A DNA stretch of 64,000 nucleotides from Fagopyrum homotropicum (GCA_033239125.1 BSWB01000002.1:153064409-153128408); one strand, 5' to 3'; counted from the first letter of the stretch, positions 32,172-43,939 are shown. Notes: generated by a model not told the origin, from the sequence alone. A program made the numbers and translations.

Positions 32172-35100
32172 TTATTCGAGTGCGGTAGGCGCGAACTCTT
32201 CAACTTGGAGTTCCGGCGTATACTTCTTGAGTCGTTGGCCGTTCACCTTAAAGCTTCCGCCCGCTTCACCCCATACTTCAACTGCACCATGGGGGAAAAT
32301 ACGCTTAATTAGAAAAGGTCCGGTCCAACGAGATTTAAGCTTACCTGGAAAGAGACGAAGCCTTGAATTGAAGAGGAGAACTTGATCTCCTTCTTTGAAG
32401 TCCTTTGGGATGATATGCTTATCATGCCAACGCTTTGCTCTCTCCTTATAGATCTTGACGTTTTCATAAGCGTTCAAGCGGAGTTCGTCCAGCTCATTAA
32501 GGTCTAGGAGACGCTTCTCTCCCGCTTCCTTCATGCTGAAATTCAACCACTTGATAGCCCAAAACGCCTTGTGCTCCAACTCTACCGGTAAGTGGCAAGA
32601 CTTCCCATACACAAGGTTGTATGGTGTGGTTCCTATGGGAGTCTTGTACGCAGTCCGGTATGCCCACAATGCATCGTCAAGCTTCAAAGATCAATCCTTC
32701 CTAGTCCTTGAAACCGTCTTCTCTAGAATTCCTTTGATCTCCCTATTTGAGATCTCAACTTGTCCACTAGTTTGTGGATGATAAGGGGTGGCGATCTTGT
32801 GAGTAACCCCATACTTAGCTAGAAGAGCTTCAAAGCGCCGGGCAATGAAGTGAGAACCTCCGTCACTAATGATAGTCCTTGGCGTCCCAAATCGCGGGAA
32901 GATGGTCTTGTTAAAGAACTTAACCACCACCATGGCATCATTAGTGGGAGAGGCAATTTCTTCCACCCATCTAGAAACGTAATCTACCGCCAATAGTATG
33001 TATTGGTTTCCACAAGAGGATGGGAACGGTCCCATAAAATCTACTCCCCAAACATCGAAAATCTCCACCTCTTGGATGTTGTTGAGGGGCATCTCATTCC
33101 TCCTAGAGATATTGCCTGTTCTTTGACAAACATCGCAGCAAGAAACAAAAGATTTCACATCTCTAAATAAAGTAGGCCAAAAAAATCCAGATTGCAATAC
33201 CTTTGCGCTAGTCTTGTTCGAACTAGCGTGTCCTCCACAAGGTAGTGAATGACAATGGCGGATGACACTTTGCATCTCATCTTCCGGCACACATCGCCGA
33301 ATGATTCCATCCGGACCCCTCTTGAAAAGAAGAGGTTCATTCCAAAAGTATTCCCGGACATCCTTAAAGAACTTCTTCCTTTGTGCGTAGGATAATCCGG
33401 GCGGTATCTCCTGACAAACCAAATAGTTAACAAAATCAGCAAACCATGGTTCGTTACCTTTGGAGATCACATCGATGCACTCCTCTATAATGTGTAGGTG
33501 TTCGTCCGGGAAGGAGTCATCGATGGGTAAATGGTCGTCCTCTAGATGTGTTAGGCGACTCAAATGATCCACAACAGAATTTTCTGAATCTTTCTTGTCG
33601 CGGATCTCTAGATCGAATTCTTGTAGGAGAAGAATCCATCTAATTAGCCTTGGCTTCACATCTTTCTTCGCAAGGAGGTACCGGATCGCAGCATGATCCG
33701 TGTAGACAATCACCTTTGCACCTACAAGATAAGAGCGAAACTTGTCAATAGCATAGACAATGGCTAAAAACTCTTTTTCGGTAGTGGCGTAATTGAGCTG
33801 CGCTTCATCTAGCATCTTGCTAGCATAGTATATGGCATGGGTTCGCCCTTCCTTTCATTGTCCAAGAACAGCTCCTATAGCTACGTCACTAGCATCGCAC
33901 ATAACCTCAAAGGGAAGAGTCCAATCCGGAGGTTGGATAATAGGTGCTGAAATTAGAGCTTGCCGAATGGTGTTAAATGCATCCAAACATTCCTGCGAAA
34001 ACTCAAAAACTGCATCCTTCATCAATAGATTAGTGAGCGGTTTTGATATTTTAGAAAAGTCTTTAATGAAGCGTCTATAGAATCCAGCATGTCCTAGGAA
34101 ACTTCTCATCCCTTTCACCGAAGTTGGGGGAGGGAGTTTCTCTATAGTCTCTATTTTCGCCTTATCCACCTCTATCCCTCTACTAGAGATTAAGTGACCT
34201 AATACAATTCCTTCCTTAACCATAAATTGACACTTCTCCCAATTAAGAACTAGGTTAGTGTCCTCACACCTTTGTAAAACAAGAGAAAGGTTAGAAAGGC
34301 AATTTAAAAGAGGAACCGTATACGGAGAAATCGTCCATGAAGACCTCCATGATTTCCTCAATGTATTCGGAGAAGATGGCCATCATGCACCGTTGAAAGG
34401 TGGCTGGGGCGTTGCAAAGCCCGAACGACATTCTCCTATAGGCAAACGTACCCCATGGGCACGTGAATGTGGTCTTCTCTTGATCATCCGGGTGTATCGG
34501 AATCTGAAAAAAACCACTATAACCGTCAAGGTAGCAAAAATGTGAATGTTGTGCTAACCTTTCAAGCATTTGATCAATGAATGGCAATGGGAAGTGATCC
34601 TTCCTCGTTGCATTGTTAAGCTTGCGGTAGTCTATGCACATCCGCCATCCCGTTACGGTTCGGGTAGGAATGAGTTCGTTATTTTTGTTGGTGATGACCG
34701 TCATTCCTCCCTTCTTCGGAACTACTTGAACCGGACTCACCCACTTACTATCGGAGATAGGATAGATGATACCTGCATCAAGAAGTTTAAGAATTTCTTT
34801 CTTGACAACCTCCTTCATGGTCGGATTTAACCGCCTTTGAGGTTGTCTTGAAGTTCTAAAGTCTTCCTCCATTAATATCTTATGCATGCATAGGGAAGGT
34901 TTGATTCCTACTAAGTCCTCAATATTGTAGCCTAAAGCTTTTCTATGTTTCCTAAGGACAATCATGAGCTGATTATGTTCATCTATGGTTAGATCGGAAC
35001 TAACAATAACTGGATAAGTAGAGTTAGGTCCTAGAAAATCGTACCTTAGATGTGTAGGAAGTTGTTTCAATTCCATTGCTTTCGGAGCTTCCAATGATCC

Positions 35101-35187
35101 TTGAGGAGCATCCGATGTCTCCTTAGAAGTTTCTAAGGGTGTTGAAGGTGTAGGAGAAGAATCGAAGGAAGTTGAGGGAGTGTCTCA
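32172..35187 (-). pseudogene. Athila pol: reverse transcriptase, RNase H, integrase; broken
   Basis: Reverse transcriptase (about 35094-34200) has CIDYRKLNNATRKDHFPLPF, FGLCNAPATFQRCM and the catalytic VFMDDFSVYG. RNase H (about 33950-33540) has MCDASDVAIGAVLGQ, TTEKEFLAIVYA and YTDHAAIRYL. Integrase (33400-32172) has the His/Cys zinc region (CCDVCQRTGN), the acidic residues in WGVDFMGPF, ISDGGSHF and QVEISNREIK, and a C-terminal GPF-type region. Breaks are TGA stops at 35185-35187, 33855-33857 and 32691-32693, all in the reading frame, and a frameshift at about 34300-34310. The first TGA could be the natural end of gag-protease. The others are clear damage. Confidence 0.93.
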
Positions 35188-38157
35188 ATCATCCCCTTCC
35201 ACGGCCAGAATCACGGTTTCCCTATGTCCTCCACGGCCGTGGTTTAGGGCGTGGAAGGTGGTTACGGTTGCTCTGCCTTCTCCACGACCGTGTAACCCCC
35301 TGGAGTGAGCCACGCTTTGGGTTGTGAGATCCACGGCCATAGAATATAGTGTATGGCCGTGGATTCTCACGTTTTCTGCCTCGTCGTGGAGCTTCTCAAA
35401 TTCCACTTCACCCATCTCTTCTTGTGCTTCTAAGGCTTCAATTACCTCATTGCACTCCTCTTCTTCCCCTACATTCGTTAGACTCATAGTAATGACCTTT
35501 TGTAAAGGATCTTTGAAGAGAATAGCACTTACCTCCTCTCTAGACAACCCTTCTTCATCTTGGATATTGAATATATCCTCATCAAAGATTGGCTCCTTCA
35601 CTAGAGTGGAAAGAACAAACTCTACCTTCTCTTCTCCTATGTCGAAGACGAGTCTAGCATTCTTGCAATCGACTATGCAGCCGGAAGTTGCAAGAAACGG
35701 TCTTCCGAGTATGATCGGAACCGGACTATCTACAGGAATGTCAAGCACGACAAAGTCAATGGGAACAAAGAATTTACCTAGCTTGACTGGAACGTCTTCT
35801 ACAATACCGACAGGGCGAGTGATGGATCGATCTGTCATGTATAACGTCATCTTCACCGGTTTAGGGTCGCCTAAACCGATCTTCCTACACAATGCAAGTG
35901 GTATGATGCTCACACTTGCTCCCAAGTCACATAGCGCATCGTATGTGACATCTTCCACTCCTATGGGAATGCAAAATGACCCCGGATCCTTTAGCTTGGG
36001 GGGCATTTTTGCCTTCATGGTCTTGATGAGATCCGAAGAATCCGAACTCATCTTAACCTCACCGAAATCTTCTAGCTTCCTCTTGTTGGAGAGGAGCTCC
36101 TTCAAGAACTTACCATAAGCCGGCATACCTACAATAGCATCAATAAAGGGTATATTAATATGCAGCTTGCTCATGAGTTCTATAAACTTACCAAATTGTT
36201 TATCTAGGCGTGCTCTCGCTCTAGATTGAGGGAATGGTAGGGGAGGTTTGTAAGCCGGAGAAGGAACGTAAACATCTTCCTTCTCCTTCCCCTTCTCTTT
36301 GTCTTTCTCTACGGGGACTTCAACGAACTTAGGCTGCGGATCGGTGGTAGTCACTCCGCTCCTAGTTGTGATTGTCATCACCCTTCCCTTAGGGTTGTCC
36401 TCCGTCTTTCCTGGAAGTTTCCCTTGATTCCTAGGAACTTCCTCCGCATGGCTAAACATTTGGTTTTCCAAAACTTTTTGGGCTTTATCAACCTTAGAAA
36501 TTTGATCATCAACCTTAATGATGCGGTTCTCCAGACCTTGAAGCTTTCCCAAGATCGTTTCCAACATGGGATCGGGCTTCTCCTTCCCCGAAGTGTTTCC
36601 TCCATTAGATGTTTGCCCCTGGCTTTTCAAAGGAGTAGAGGAAGAGGAAGGTGGAGTTAGTGAGTTTGAATTGGAAGGATAAGAGTTACCGGAGTTTTGT
36701 TGATTGGAGCGCCAATTGTTGTTGTTTGAACCCCGATTGTTGTTCCGGTTGTTGTTATTGCCATTCCAATTATTCCGGTTGTTGTTCCGGTTGTTGTTGT
36801 TGTTGTTGTTATTGCGGTTTGTGTTCTCACCGCCATTGTTGTTGTTGCCCAAATAGCCAACATCCTTGCCTTGTTGCTTTGGAAAGTTGGTCTTGATTGC
36901 CTCCTTCAAATCCTTGATCTCATTGTTGAGGGAGAAAATCTGATTTTGAGCTTCATGTGTGAGCTTTGCTCCTTGCTCCATACGATTTCCCTCCACTTTC
37001 CGGTGGGAATACTTCTCTATGACTCTTGCTTGCTTCTCAATGAAGTCCCAAGCGTCATCTTCTCTCATGTCCATGAATGTACCACATGAGAGGGATTGGA
37101 GCTTGAATTGTGTCTCCACATCCAGCCCCTTGTAGTAAATCTCCAGCAATGCAAGCTTGGATATGCCATGATGGGGGCAATCCAATAACAAGTCCTGAAA
37201 CCTTTCCCATGATTGAAACAAACTTTCGTTAGACCTCATGGAAAATGCATTGATCTTACCTCTAAGTTCCGCCGTTTTGGATGGCGGAAAAAATTTGGTG
37301 AGGAACTCCGCGGAAAGGTCTTCCCACGTGTCTAGTTTCCCACTAGGAAGAGCTTGGTACCAAGACAACGCTTTCCCCTTCAAGGAGAAGAAGAAAGGCT
37401 TGAGCTTATAGTTGTTGGTAGTAGCGTTCTTCGGCCTCATTGTCTCCATCATACACTCAAAGTTTTGCAAGTGTTGGTGTGGAGATTCAGCGCTTGTCCC
37501 GCCAAATTGGTTTTGGCGAACAAGAGTAATAACTTGAGGGTTGAAGCTAAACCCTTGTACATCATCAGCATCAAAGTTCACACCTAGACGGCGTGGTTGC
37601 TGCGTTGGATCCATCCTTTGGCCAAGAGTCCTTGGCTCATTATCTACACGGTTCACCCTTACATTCCTAGGTGGAATGCGTCGGTTTGCGGTCGTCCGTG
37701 GAGCGAATGGATTCACATTGATCCTTGGATCAATCTCCTCTAACGGTGGCATGGAAGAGTCGCTATCATCAGCGGATGAATGACTCCTATTCGACTTTAA
37801 TGATCTCCTTGAGGATTTCTTGCTTCCCTTATTCTTGAGATTGCATAGTTCTATCCTCATTTGGAACATCATGTCCTTCAAATCATTAACTTGAGATTGA
37901 TGACGATCCATCTTATCCCGGCGAATATTCTCATTCCATTGGAGTTGAGCTTCTTTCTCTACTAACTCCGCTTGAAGATCACGTTCGTGTTCTTCAGCCA
38001 TCTTCTTTTCCTTGCGCTTTTGCCTCAAAGTCCTCTCAAGCTCTTGATCAAGAGGTAAGAGGTCTTCGGTGTTCCTAGACCTGCGCATGCACTCAAACCT
38101 ACAAGAACACTCAAAAGAGATATCAAATAACAAGAGCAAAGCTCCCAAGCTTGACAA
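35185..38157 (-). CDS. Athila gag-protease polyprotein
   Basis: An open frame of 990 codons. In order it has a coiled-coil basic N-terminus (RQKRKEKKMAEEHERDLQ), a gag capsid domain (residues about 235-345: FFFSLKGKALSWYQALPSG, EFLTKFFPPSKTAELRGKI), an Asn-rich stretch (about 430-500) where CCHC knuckles would be expected but none is seen, and a retroviral-type aspartic protease (about 730-830). In the protease the active site reads DLGASVS rather than DTGA, with ILGRPFLATSG downstream. The last about 60 codons run through a CCACGGCCGTGG-type array. The true start may be the second Met (residue 24). Confidence 0.9.
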   Translation of the reverse strand: MSSLGALLLLFDISFECSCRFECMRRSRNTEDLLPLDQELERTLRQKRKEKKMAEEHERDLQAELVEKEAQLQWNENIRRDKMDRHQSQVNDLKDMMFQMRIELCNLKNKGSKKSSRRSLKSNRSHSSADDSDSSMPPLEEIDPRINVNPFAPRTTANRRIPPRNVRVNRVDNEPRTLGQRMDPTQQPRRLGVNFDADDVQGFSFNPQVITLVRQNQFGGTSAESPHQHLQNFECMMETMRPKNATTNNYKLKPFFFSLKGKALSWYQALPSGKLDTWEDLSAEFLTKFFPPSKTAELRGKINAFSMRSNESLFQSWERFQDLLLDCPHHGISKLALLEIYYKGLDVETQFKLQSLSCGTFMDMREDDAWDFIEKQARVIEKYSHRKVEGNRMEQGAKLTHEAQNQIFSLNNEIKDLKEAIKTNFPKQQGKDVGYLGNNNNGGENTNRNNNNNNNNRNNNRNNWNGNNNNRNNNRGSNNNNWRSNQQNSGNSYPSNSNSLTPPSSSSTPLKSQGQTSNGGNTSGKEKPDPMLETILGKLQGLENRIIKVDDQISKVDKAQKVLENQMFSHAEEVPRNQGKLPGKTEDNPKGRVMTITTRSGVTTTDPQPKFVEVPVEKDKEKGKEKEDVYVPSPAYKPPLPFPQSRARARLDKQFGKFIELMSKLHINIPFIDAIVGMPAYGKFLKELLSNKRKLEDFGEVKMSSDSSDLIKTMKAKMPPKLKDPGSFCIPIGVEDVTYDALCDLGASVSIIPLALCRKIGLGDPKPVKMTLYMTDRSITRPVGIVEDVPVKLGKFFVPIDFVVLDIPVDSPVPIILGRPFLATSGCIVDCKNARLVFDIGEEKVEFVLSTLVKEPIFDEDIFNIQDEEGLSREEVSAILFKDPLQKVITMSLTNVGEEEECNEVIEALEAQEEMGEVEFEKLHDEAENVRIHGHTLYSMAVDLTTQSVAHSRGLHGRGEGRATVTTFHALNHGRGGHRETVILAVEGDD
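35195..35395 (-). repeat. CCACGGCCGTGG-type array inside the gag-protease C-terminus
   Basis: Six or more full or half palindromes (CCACGGCCGTGG, CCACGACCGTG, CACGGCC, ATGGCCGTGGA) lie in about 200 bp that is still open frame. It encodes His/Gly/Arg-rich sequence such as FHALNHGRGG. The same peptide-like reading occurs in the LTR array, so the DNA word is what is shared. Confidence 0.8.
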
Positions 38158-38185
38158 CCGATAACCGAATTCGGCCTAAACTAAA

Positions 38186-38203
38186 TCCCTGGCAACGGCG
38201 CCA
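38186..38203 (-). promoter_or_regulatory. Athila primer-binding site, tRNA-Asp type
   Basis: On the minus strand the sequence is TGGCGCCGTTGCCAGGGA, six bases after the 5' LTR. This form is the one known for Athila/Calypso elements and is complementary to the 3' end of plant tRNA-Asp, with one likely mismatch. Confidence 0.85.
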
Positions 38204-38209
38204 AAAACT

Positions 38210-39943
38210 TGTTCGCCACTTAGCGTGCGTGCAAATAAGCTTTAATTATAAAACTAGAAATCAAGCAAGCGAACCCGCAGTGTACGGATCGATATAGTTA
38301 AGCAAGAATTCCAGAGTATCGAACACAGGGATTTGGGGGGAACAAATTCAATTTCAGATTATCAAGCAGGTAAATGTAAGAGCTTTGCAAATTATTGGGA
38401 AAACAACAATCCTAAAGATCCAAGTATCCAGTTGTGGCCATCGATTCAAGATATACTAATGATATAAGGACAGAGTTAAGATATGCAAAGATATACTAAT
38501 GTAAGGCAATCGTACGGTGAAGTTCCAAAAACCTTATATGACTCACCCACAAGAAACTCCCTATACAGGTTGTTGAGGCTTCAATATAGAAAGGTTCTAA
38601 AGGCAAGAATTAATGTCAAATACCCAAACTTATAATCCAAGGATCAAGACTAACTAAACCGATTACGGTTGTGACACTCACAATCGAGGTAGAGGTTGTT
38701 GAGGCTTCACTACCACCTAGAAAAGGCAAGCCAAGACTAAGTTAAAGCAAATCTTTAACTTTGGATTAAAGTAAAAGCAAGTTCGTAAACTTAAGGGAAA
38801 TCACGGTTAGTTCTTGAGGTTCCACGGCCGTGGACTCAAGAACAGGCCGTAATTTAGGGTTCGTCGGCGATTCTCTCTAACTCTCAGGGTCCAATTTGTT
38901 TACGATCGATCTATCATCATCTAAGCCACAACTATCAACCCTTCACCTTAGAATTGTTAAGGGTTTTTAGCCAACAATAGTCATAACGATATCAAATTCA
39001 AGGTTTAAAAGATTGAAAGATGAAAACTTCCGAAACTTTCAATAAACTTCAAACCAATCTCAATGTCAAAATCAAGAACAAATATCGTCACTAGATTCGG
39101 AATAGAACAAACAAACACAATCTTAGATAAGAAGGAAGAACGGGATGTCAATCTGTCTTCTAAATCAAACCTAAACAAGAAGAGGAATCTTCTTGCGAAC
39201 AATCTTCCGAATCTTCGATCCTCCGTCAATCCGGAAATCTCAATCACAATCTCCACCAAAGTGCGAGATTAGGGCAACTCCAAGGATGAGCACAAAGTAC
39301 GTCTTTTGCAAATGTCGCAAAGATCTCTAAGTCGCGGTGTGGGCGAAAGTGCGTCTAAGCAGAGGTGACGAAATCTCTCTTCGTCCGTCCTTTTATAGTG
39401 TATGATGAAGTATCGGCCCGGCCCAATCCTTTAAAAGATCGTGGCTTAAAGTGTGGCGAAAAAGATCGCCAAGATCACGGTCGTGGAAGGTTCCACGACC
39501 GTAATTTAGAGCGTGGAAATCAACACGGTTTGAACCATCTTCTCCACGGCCGTAGAAGTTGCTGGAATGAACCACGCTTCCCTAGCCATGGTTCCACGGC
39601 CGTGGAACTGAACGTGGAAAGTAGTACGGCCGTATTTTAGAGCGTGGTTTAGGGCAAGAACGTGATTCTTCCCTAGACTCGTGCATTCCTCAAGTTGGCA
39701 TTCCCTTAGCTCCTAGAAATGCCCACAATCCATGGACATTGCTCAACAATTCCATCCTTGCTCGATTCCGTTCCGAAATAGCTCTCAATCGCCTATAATC
39801 AACATAAAGCTTGTGTAGATCTCTATATCGACATTATAGACAAACTAGCTCACAATTGCATCTATGCTCAATCAATGACTATCAATATGAATCAAATACA
39901 CTTAGAAAACGTGCCTAAAATATCACAATATTTCATGCTAACA
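38210..39943 (-). repeat. Athila 5' LTR
   Basis: Length and ends are identical to the 3' LTR. Its array of CCACGGCCGTGG-type words lies at about 39475-39660. The GGGAC target duplication follows at 39944. Confidence 0.95.
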
Positions 39944-40471
39944 GGGACGAGTGAAGGTCACCCCATGCAAAACTCTTGTGTTACGTTGGATGGGACGGGG
40001 TTCTTGAGGCTCCTCGTATTACAAAAGAAGTTGAATTAGTAATGGAATAACCTAATGAAAGATAATAAATGAATATGTGTGGCATTACATGTATGAGATG
40101 TTGATGTGCGGTTGTGCTATTACCTTCATGCTTTTCATTGCTGTAGCTAACGGTGTATACCGTGTTGTAGATGATCTGCAGGTTAGGAAGACTGCAGAGT
40201 GAGCCAGATGGTGTGACCAGCCGAGAACTTCTGTGCATTAGGATGCGTAGGTTGGGACCTTTTGTATCAGATGTTGTTGTTGTTATGGTTTTGTACTCGG
40301 CTTTGAGTTTGTAAACTATTTTGATGTATCATACAGCTTTTATGTATTTATTTTTTACTCTACTTGTGCCTTGTTGTAAAATCCAGTGAACTTGTTGTCA
40401 GGCTAGGGTCATCCATTGTGAGATCCTAGCCCAATGTAGCATTTCGAGTCCCGCGGATTCGGGGTGTTACA

Positions 40472-40785
40472 CCATTGGGACAACATGCCCCATCTTTGGA
40501 TGAATCGCCCCACCCCGAAGGTGTAAGCAGTCAGTAAGAAAGAAGTGTTGATGGGTCCTAGAGTGCCTGTCAAGGGCACTAGCGCATACCCCGGGGTGGC
40601 CCCTGTGAACATCTTTTCTTAATGTATTAAAGAGGGTCTCTGATTATAACATGAATTATAGTCTAAGTATTTGCAATTGTTTTAACGATTTCTCTTCATT
40701 ATTCTGCATGCATGGGCATATATTCATACTGATTATGCCGTTATTTGTCTACTTTGCAAGAATTGAGGTCTACACCTAGTTTGAT
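40472..40785. other. Continuation of insert region after the solo LTR
   Basis: A minus-strand frame is interrupted exactly at the solo LTR insertion. Its first part, 40612-40477 (MFTGATPGYALVPLTGTLGP), continues in the region 25405-25290 if the LTR is removed. I do not recognise the product. From 40640 on the sequence is AT-rich without identifiable features. Confidence 0.45.
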
Positions 40786-42431
40786 TGTAATTGTAGGAAT
40801 TAGGGCATATTTTGGATGGAAAAGAGACATTGAAGCATAACCATCTCGACCGAGATGCATTACTGGGCTTGCTCGAGATCGTGCCGGCCCACAACCTAAG
40901 AATAATAAATATTTTCCCTAAGTTCTTCTTTAATAATGGAAGATGAATATTGATCTAGGGACACGGATTTTGACAGAGATTTTACGGTTAACGGTTGCGA
41001 GTTTGATTCTCCGTTTCTAATCTAATTTCAAATCCGTTTGAGTTTTTGGATTCCTCTTTTCATAATATTCTCTTTATTTTGGTACCGAGTTTCTGCGTTT
41101 CCGAGCAAACGGAGGTCTGGTCGAGCATATATGATACATGTTCGGTTTCCGTCGCTCCGTCTCCGGTGAAAGTGATAGTGTCCGAGCATAGCCTACGTTG
41201 TTGTGGTTCCGAATCTTCATTCGGATCGTCAATCGGGTTAGTAACAAATAAGTTATGAACTTATTCATTTTCCGTATTGCGATTGGAAATTATATTATGC
41301 TCGTTATATTATTTTGGTGATTATGGGTTGTTTGTTTGATGAAATTTGATGACATGTGGGTTCATAAATTGCTTGCGAGCAAAACGTTATTCTGGTGAAA
41401 GAAAATTAATTAATTAAAGGTTAATTAATTAAATTGGGATTAGAATTGAGAATGAGGAATGTTGATTAGATGATGCCATGAGAGGTTTCAAGAATTGTTA
41501 GATGTTGAGTTTATGGATTGATAGTTATGATCTTTGAGGATCTATGAGGCTAGAAGTAGAGTCTTCTAACATGTGTTCCGATGATTGATGTTTATGCCTT
41601 GTTTATCAAGCGTGGTGATTATTCCTACAAGAATTCGAGGTTGATCGATTGTTGTGGATATTTGGATTCAGGTAAGTTCGTAGGACTTACTTAGCTGCAT
41701 TCCTATATTGGATGTATGCATGAGTGATGATTGTTATATGCTTTATCGCATGCGATTCTGATTATTACCGACGCATGATTGACCCCCTTGAAGCGGACAT
41801 TGATAACCTTTCTCTTTCATAATGTAAGGAGTCTGAGAGGTTCTCCGAGGGCAGGCCAAACCTCGTATACGGGCAGGGTATGTCACCTCCCTATATAAAT
41901 ATGGCCTACGAGGGCGTGCGCCTGATTCCACTCTAGATGGTTATGGGACCCAGAGGCGAGAATGATATAGTTCTCGTGTCACATCCATAAATATGGTTTG
42001 AGTGTATAACGTTATACAAATAATTAAACGGGTAAATGTGTGATAGCATGCTTGGTGTTTATCGTTATTCTGATGTGTGTTTGTGCTTATGCATTATCTT
42101 ATATATGACTTGTTAGCTAACGGTTGCATACCTTGTTGTAGATCCTTTGCATGTTAGGAAGACTGCAAAGTGATATGGCGGAGTGATCAGTCGAGGACTT
42201 CTGTACATCTAGGATGATATGATATTTTGAGTTATGAATATATACAATGATGTCGTTTTATACTCGGTTGTGGGGTTTTCTATGTATTATGACACTTGAT
42301 ATTTCTGTTTTATAAAGGTTGTTTTGTATTTATTTGTGCCTTGTTATAAGATCTAGTGAACTTTTTGTCAGGACCCATTGTGAGGTCCTATCCTCGTAGC
42401 ACTCCGAGTCCTACGGATTTGGGGTGTTACA
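40786..42431 (+). mobile_element. Gypsy-like LTR, 5' boundary uncertain
   Basis: The 3' end GGGGTGTTACA (42431) matches the other LTRs of this family. Internal landmarks are shared, including the hairpin at 41672-41690 and the tail (GATCTAGTGAACTT, GAGTCCTACGGATTTGGGG). The start may be TGTAATTGTAGG at 40786. No target duplication is found, so the left end is probably rearranged. It abuts a Copia RNase H at 42432. Confidence 0.7.
41672..41690 (+). promoter_or_regulatory. Conserved LTR hairpin, third copy
   Basis: GTAAGTTC, loop GTA, GGACTTAC: one substitution gives a G-T pair in the stem, so the fold is kept while sequence drifts. It is preceded by CAG as at 11435. Confidence 0.5.
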
Positions 42432-42835
42432 ATGTCTTGGTCTAGTATTGAGGTCGAATACAAGGGGGTAGTCAACGTTGTTGCTGAAATTTGCTAGCTT
42501 CGTGGCCCTTCTCTATGAAATGCGCAAACACATCCCTACAACAACTTTGGTTTACTACGATAACGTCTCAACCGTCTACTTTTCTTCCAACCCCGATCAA
42601 CATCAGAGAACTAAGCATGTAGAGCTTGACATACACTTCTTTTATGAAAGGTTGCTAGGGAAAAAGTTCGTGTTGTTCACGTCCCCTCGACACATCGATA
42701 TGCCGATATCTTTACAAAGGGTCTCACCACTCCGTTATTTACGGACTTCCGATCCAATCTTTGTCTTCGTCCAACTCCGACTTCGCTTGAGGAAGGATAT
42801 TAGAGATATAAATAATGGTTATTAATTGTAATTAT
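42432..42835 (+). pseudogene. Ty1/copia RNase H C-terminus and LTR start
   Basis: Reading with one stop and a frameshift, the order SWSSIEVEYKGVVNVVAEIC, YYDNVSTVYFSSNPDQHQRTK, HVELDIHFFYERL matches the end of copia polyproteins. A PPT-like TTGAGGAAGGA follows at about 42787, and then a TATTAGAGATATAA stretch that may be the first bases of the 3' LTR. The rest of the element is absent. The preceding LTR has replaced or cut it. Confidence 0.85.
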
Positions 42836-43939
42836 ATGATTATAACCCTAGGGTTTTCACCATGTATATATACGTAATATATGGCGAGTTATCTATTGAG
42901 AGACTCTTTGCATAATGCGTCTATCGTCTTATAAAAAGTAGGAAGGATCAACTATCATTGAATCAAGTAACATTTGTTCAAATATAACATGTATTGTTTC
43001 AATAAAAGTTGTTCAACTACAGTATGTTTCATTTTTCTTTTTTAAAATCAATTGTTTAAATAGATAAAAAGTTTATTTCCGGTTAAGTGTCAATCCAATA
43101 TATTTTAAGTCGATAGTTTTTTTAGTGAAGCAAAATTACATATTATACTTAGATGTTCATTATTAATTTCACTCTTAACTAACCTATTTGACTTAGTATA
43201 GTTTTAGACTTGAGAATTTTTTTTATCATAAATTAAATTTATTAGACAATTTATTTGTTTAATTAAACTTCATGATAAATATATAAAGTATAATTATTAC
43301 ACATAATGAAACTATAAAAAAAACTATTTAGATGAACATATCTAATTTATAATTAAAATATACTTAGTTTACAGGAACAAATTTAGTTTATAAAACTCTT
43401 TTATCACTATTTAACCATAATTTTTAAAGAGATTATAACCAAATTGTATTGCTATCTTCCAATAACAATAGATATGTACAGAGATTCAAAAATCAACATT
43501 TATCATCCTTAGCATTGGAGATATGTACAGAGGATTATTTTAGTCAAAACTATTTTAGGGATTATTTGATCAGAAAATTTTAATATCTCAAATTATTGAA
43601 AGATTATTGAAAATAATAATTTTCAAAATAATCTCCCATGCATATCAAACGGACCTTTATCATAATTTAATTTAAAGATGCTAAAACTATATTTTCGCCA
43701 TGGGTTTTTCTATCTCTTAATCTTCTATATCTCTTGTGTTTTCCCATTGAGAAGGTTTTCCACCCAAACCAAGAGTAATCATGATAAATCAAGAAGAAAT
43801 AATATGTGCATGAAAGAAGCATATTCAGCTCCTAAGCAAGATTGATAAGCTATACAAGTTAGGATTCATTTTTTATTCTAGAGACTATTGGTGAGATCTT
43901 AATATGTGTTAAGAGCTCACTTCACACACACAAAATAAA
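42836..43939. other. AT-rich stretch, no gene recognised
   Basis: The first about 120 bp may be Copia LTR (TATATATACGTAATATATGG). The remainder is AT-rich with no long open frame, no repeat match elsewhere in the window and no RNA gene that I can support. Confidence 0.6.

Larger units (their letters stand above)
26674..39943 (-). mobile_element. Complete Athila-type Ty3/gypsy retrotransposon, 13,270 bp
   Basis: Two LTRs of identical length (1,734 bp) bound the element, with the target duplication GGGAC at 26669-26673 and 39944-39948. Reading on the minus strand, the order is 5' LTR (39943-38210), primer-binding site, gag-protease, reverse transcriptase, RNase H, integrase, a separate downstream ORF, a long 3' region and the 3' LTR. 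The LTRs differ by about two dozen single bases by eye (near 1.4%), with no length change, so it is young. Even so, the pol frame has stops and a frameshift, so this copy is not autonomous. It is nested in the solo LTR 25411-40471. Confidence 0.97.
25411..40471 (+). mobile_element. Solo gypsy-like LTR split by a nested Athila element
   Basis: The LTR starts TGTAAGAGCC at 25411 and ends GGGGTGTTACA at 40471. It is flanked by perfect CCATT target duplications (25406-25410 and 40472-40476). Its own sequence is 25411-26673 plus 39949-40471, about 1,786 bp. The Athila element and one copy of its GGGAC target duplication make up the rest. It is of the same family as 10403-12164 and 63712. The first part carries many GCCGCCCCTG-type words. 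Confidence 0.93.

Noticed and set aside
36651..36896. Cys-rich 81-codon plus-strand frame
   Set aside because: It is the antisense of the Asn-rich codons of gag (GTT/TTG runs read as Cys).
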